Below, piece after piece: positions 5,995 through 7,423 of a stretch of DNA of 7,423 nucleotides. A program made the position numbers and the translations under genes. The number at the start of each line of letters is the position of its first letter. Position 1 is the first letter of the stretch. A model generated the notes under the pieces. That model did no database searches. It was not told where the DNA came from and worked only from the letters and a program-made list of their open reading frames with translations. Source of the DNA: Micrococcales bacterium UBA7472 (GTDB lineage Bacteria; Actinomycetota; Actinomycetes; Actinomycetales; Microbacteriaceae); contig DLOY01000092.1 of assembly GCA_002478545.1 (NCBI GenBank), forward strand, positions 1 through 7,423, written 5' to 3'.

Positions 5995-6887
5995 TACAGT
6001 CCGATCTTCTCTAGGTCTGCCGGGGATTTAAGTGCAACTGTGGAGACAAGGTTCATGCCACGCTTCGCCAGTCCTGCAAGTGCACCAGCTGGGGGAAGCT
6101 CTATGAACTGAGCCTCATCAAGGTTGAGGGTATTCATGCAAAGATCCCAACGCACTGGATTTGCAACCTGGCTCACCATCAGATCGAGATACTCTTTGCC
6201 ACCTGCAACAAGCTGTCCTGATTGGTTCGAAACCAGGGCGATTTTTGGGTCTGAAGTGGTAATCGTTGCGGCAGCCTCTCTTAACTTTTCAACCGCAGAT
6301 TGCATGAAGTGAGTATGAAACGCTCCTGCTACCTTGAGTTCGATGCACCGGGTGCCAGTTATCGGTTCGCTTACAAGTTTTGCGATTAAGTCCTTACGCC
6401 CAGCCGCAACAATTTGACCGGCACCATTGAAGTTGGCTGCGTGAAGGCCCATGGTCTCTAGCTGGCTAACCACCTCGTCGGAGTCACCCCCAAGAACTGC
6501 CGCCATAGATGTTTGCTGTTCTGCTGCTGCTATAGCCATAGCTTGCGCCCGGATGCCAACCAGCCTCATCGCATCTGAGTCACTCAATACGCCGGCTATG
6601 GCCGCAGCTGCGAATTCACCAACTGAGTGACCGACGACATGACTGATTTCCAAAGTTGAAAGAGCGGAGCGGAAAGCTGCGATGGAGGCTCCCACAATTA
6701 GCGGTTGTGCGTTAGCTGTGTCTTTGATGGTCTCTTCGTCCGCTTCGGTTCCTAGGAACACTAAATCTTTGCCACAGGCATCTCCCAGGGCAACGAGTTC
6801 ATCGTGGAAACCTTGGACGGTTTCGATCCAGGGGATTAGGAATCCCTGGGACTGTGATCCCTGACCTGGGCAAGCAATAATTCGCAT
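5994..6887 (-). CDS. fabD: Malonyl-CoA:ACP transacylase
   Basis: Transfers malonyl groups from CoA to the acyl carrier protein, supplying the extender unit for FabH and FabF. The 297 residues match the family. PGQGSQSQG (7-15) provides the oxyanion-hole glutamine Q9; the nucleophile is S88 in GHSVGE (86-91); R113 in GIRAQAM (111-117) is the expected carboxylate-binding arginine; and H191 in AFHTHFM (189-195) completes the Ser-His pair. The C-terminal ELPPAGALAGLAKR (263-276) fits the usual terminal block. The ATG at 6887 follows the regulator's stop by 9 bases; only AGG, overlapping that stop, resembles a ribosome binding site. The stop overlaps the fabH start. The regulator and the fab genes therefore probably share one transcript. 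Confidence 0.96.
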   Translation of the reverse strand: MRIIACPGQGSQSQGFLIPWIETVQGFHDELVALGDACGKDLVFLGTEADEETIKDTANAQPLIVGASIAAFRSALSTLEISHVVGHSVGEFAAAAIAGVLSDSDAMRLVGIRAQAMAIAAAEQQTSMAAVLGGDSDEVVSQLETMGLHAANFNGAGQIVAAGRKDLIAKLVSEPITGTRCIELKVAGAFHTHFMQSAVEKLREAAATITTSDPKIALVSNQSGQLVAGGKEYLDLMVSQVANPVRWDLCMNTLNLDEAQFIELPPAGALAGLAKRGMNLVSTVALKSPADLEKIGL

Positions 6888-6896
6888 CAGAACAAC

Positions 6897-7423
6897 CTAT
6901 CGCCTAAGTCCCGCCTCGGAGTCGCTTATCGCGCCAAGTGTCATGGCCACCTGGAGTACGAATGCACTCCTGGGCTCTGTTGGGTCGAGCTCTACCTCTT
7001 CCATGATTCGTTTGAGGCGATACCTAACCGTGTTTGCGTGGACATAGAGCTCTCGTGCGCAGGCCTCTAGTGAGCCACCGCTGTCCAGATAAGTCCGAAG
7101 TGTGGTCAATAAATCGGGGGAGTTGTTGGCAAGTGGGGAGTAATAGCGCTCGATCAAACTGGTTCTTGCAAGCAGGTCCCCTGCCATTGCGCGCTCCGGA
7201 AGCAGGCTATCGGCAAGCAGGGGCCTCGGGAGTTTCCTGATTGCACCGGATACCGCATTCGCGCTCAGCGCAGCCTTTGCAGATCTGGAAGCATCCGCGA
7301 CCGCACCAACGACTGGGCCAAGGATCAAGACACCAGGGCCGAACTGCGACTCCATCAACTGGCTGATGTGATGAATCTTTGTGGCGGCATGCTCCTGGGA
7401 GTCAATAAGTCCAATGACCGCGA
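6897..7423 (-). CDS. fasR: PucR-family regulator of fatty-acid synthesis (FasR-like), 5' end outside the window
   Basis: Transcription factor with a C-terminal PucR-type helix-turn-helix. The frame is open to the right edge, so the visible 174 codons are the C-terminal part; the internal TTG at 7358 and ATG at 7355 are not credible starts. Around residues 111-142 of the visible part is the DNA-binding domain, with YLDSGGSLEACARELYVH leading into ANTVRYRLKRI, the hallmark of the family. GPVVGAVADASRSAKAA (35-51) and LADSLLPERAMAGD (69-82) resemble the middle of Streptomyces FasR, which sits at the same place and activates fabDHPF there. FasR of mycobacteria and corynebacteria is an unrelated TetR protein. 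The 9-base gap to fabD suggests co-transcription and possible autoregulation; the promoter lies outside the window. Membership in PucR is sure; the FasR role is inferred from position and resemblance. Confidence 0.85.
   Translation of the reverse strand, partial: AVIGLIDSQEHAATKIHHISQLMESQFGPGVLILGPVVGAVADASRSAKAALSANAVSGAIRKLPRPLLADSLLPERAMAGDLLARTSLIERYYSPLANNSPDLLTTLRTYLDSGGSLEACARELYVHANTVRYRLKRIMEEVELDPTEPRSAFVLQVAMTLGAISDSEAGLRR

Overview
The window looks like a stretch of chromosome from an actinobacterium, most likely a compact, moderate-GC member of the Microbacteriaceae (freshwater Luna/Rhodoluna-like). This rests on three things: a PucR-type regulator followed directly by fabD-fabH-acpP-fabF, the order known from Streptomyces and relatives; a DUF3145-like gene, an actinobacterial family, converging on fabF; and very short intergenic spacers with GC that seems only moderately high by eye. 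The genus is inference. Nine protein genes fill nearly all of the window, the longest gap is 64 bases, and I see no RNA gene, mobile element, CRISPR array or prophage.

Left part (1-1506, minus strand): a thymidine kinase (tdk) whose stop codon abuts the start codon of a YtcJ/Amidohydro_3-type amidohydrolase that runs off the left edge. The amidohydrolase begins almost directly at its metal-binding HxH motif, so it lacks the usual N-terminal segment.

Middle part (1538-3482, plus strand): an iron-sulfur bacterial cryptochrome/(6-4) photolyase (FeS-BCP, PhrB-like) is divergent from tdk across only 31 bases. It starts at TTG behind a clear ribosome binding site. It is followed by a diverged DUF3145-like protein of unknown function that has its own good sigma70-type promoter candidate overlapping the photolyase stop codon.

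Right part (3479-7423, minus strand): the type II fatty-acid synthesis cluster. It is read from the right edge as a partial PucR/FasR-type regulator, then fabD (malonyl-CoA:ACP transacylase), fabH (initiating ketosynthase III), acpP (acyl carrier protein) and fabF (elongating ketosynthase II). FabD loads malonate onto ACP, FabH condenses it with a primer acyl-CoA, and FabF carries out later condensations; the regulator probably controls the set. The gaps (9 nt, 1-nt overlap, 33 nt, 5 nt) indicate one transcript, with acpP given its own strong ribosome binding site.

I found no convincing new biological system. The points most worth a second look are the N-terminally short amidohydrolase, the substituted electron-transfer positions in the photolyase, the unexplained DUF3145-like neighbour of fabF, and the convergent 4-base stop-codon overlap with no visible terminator.
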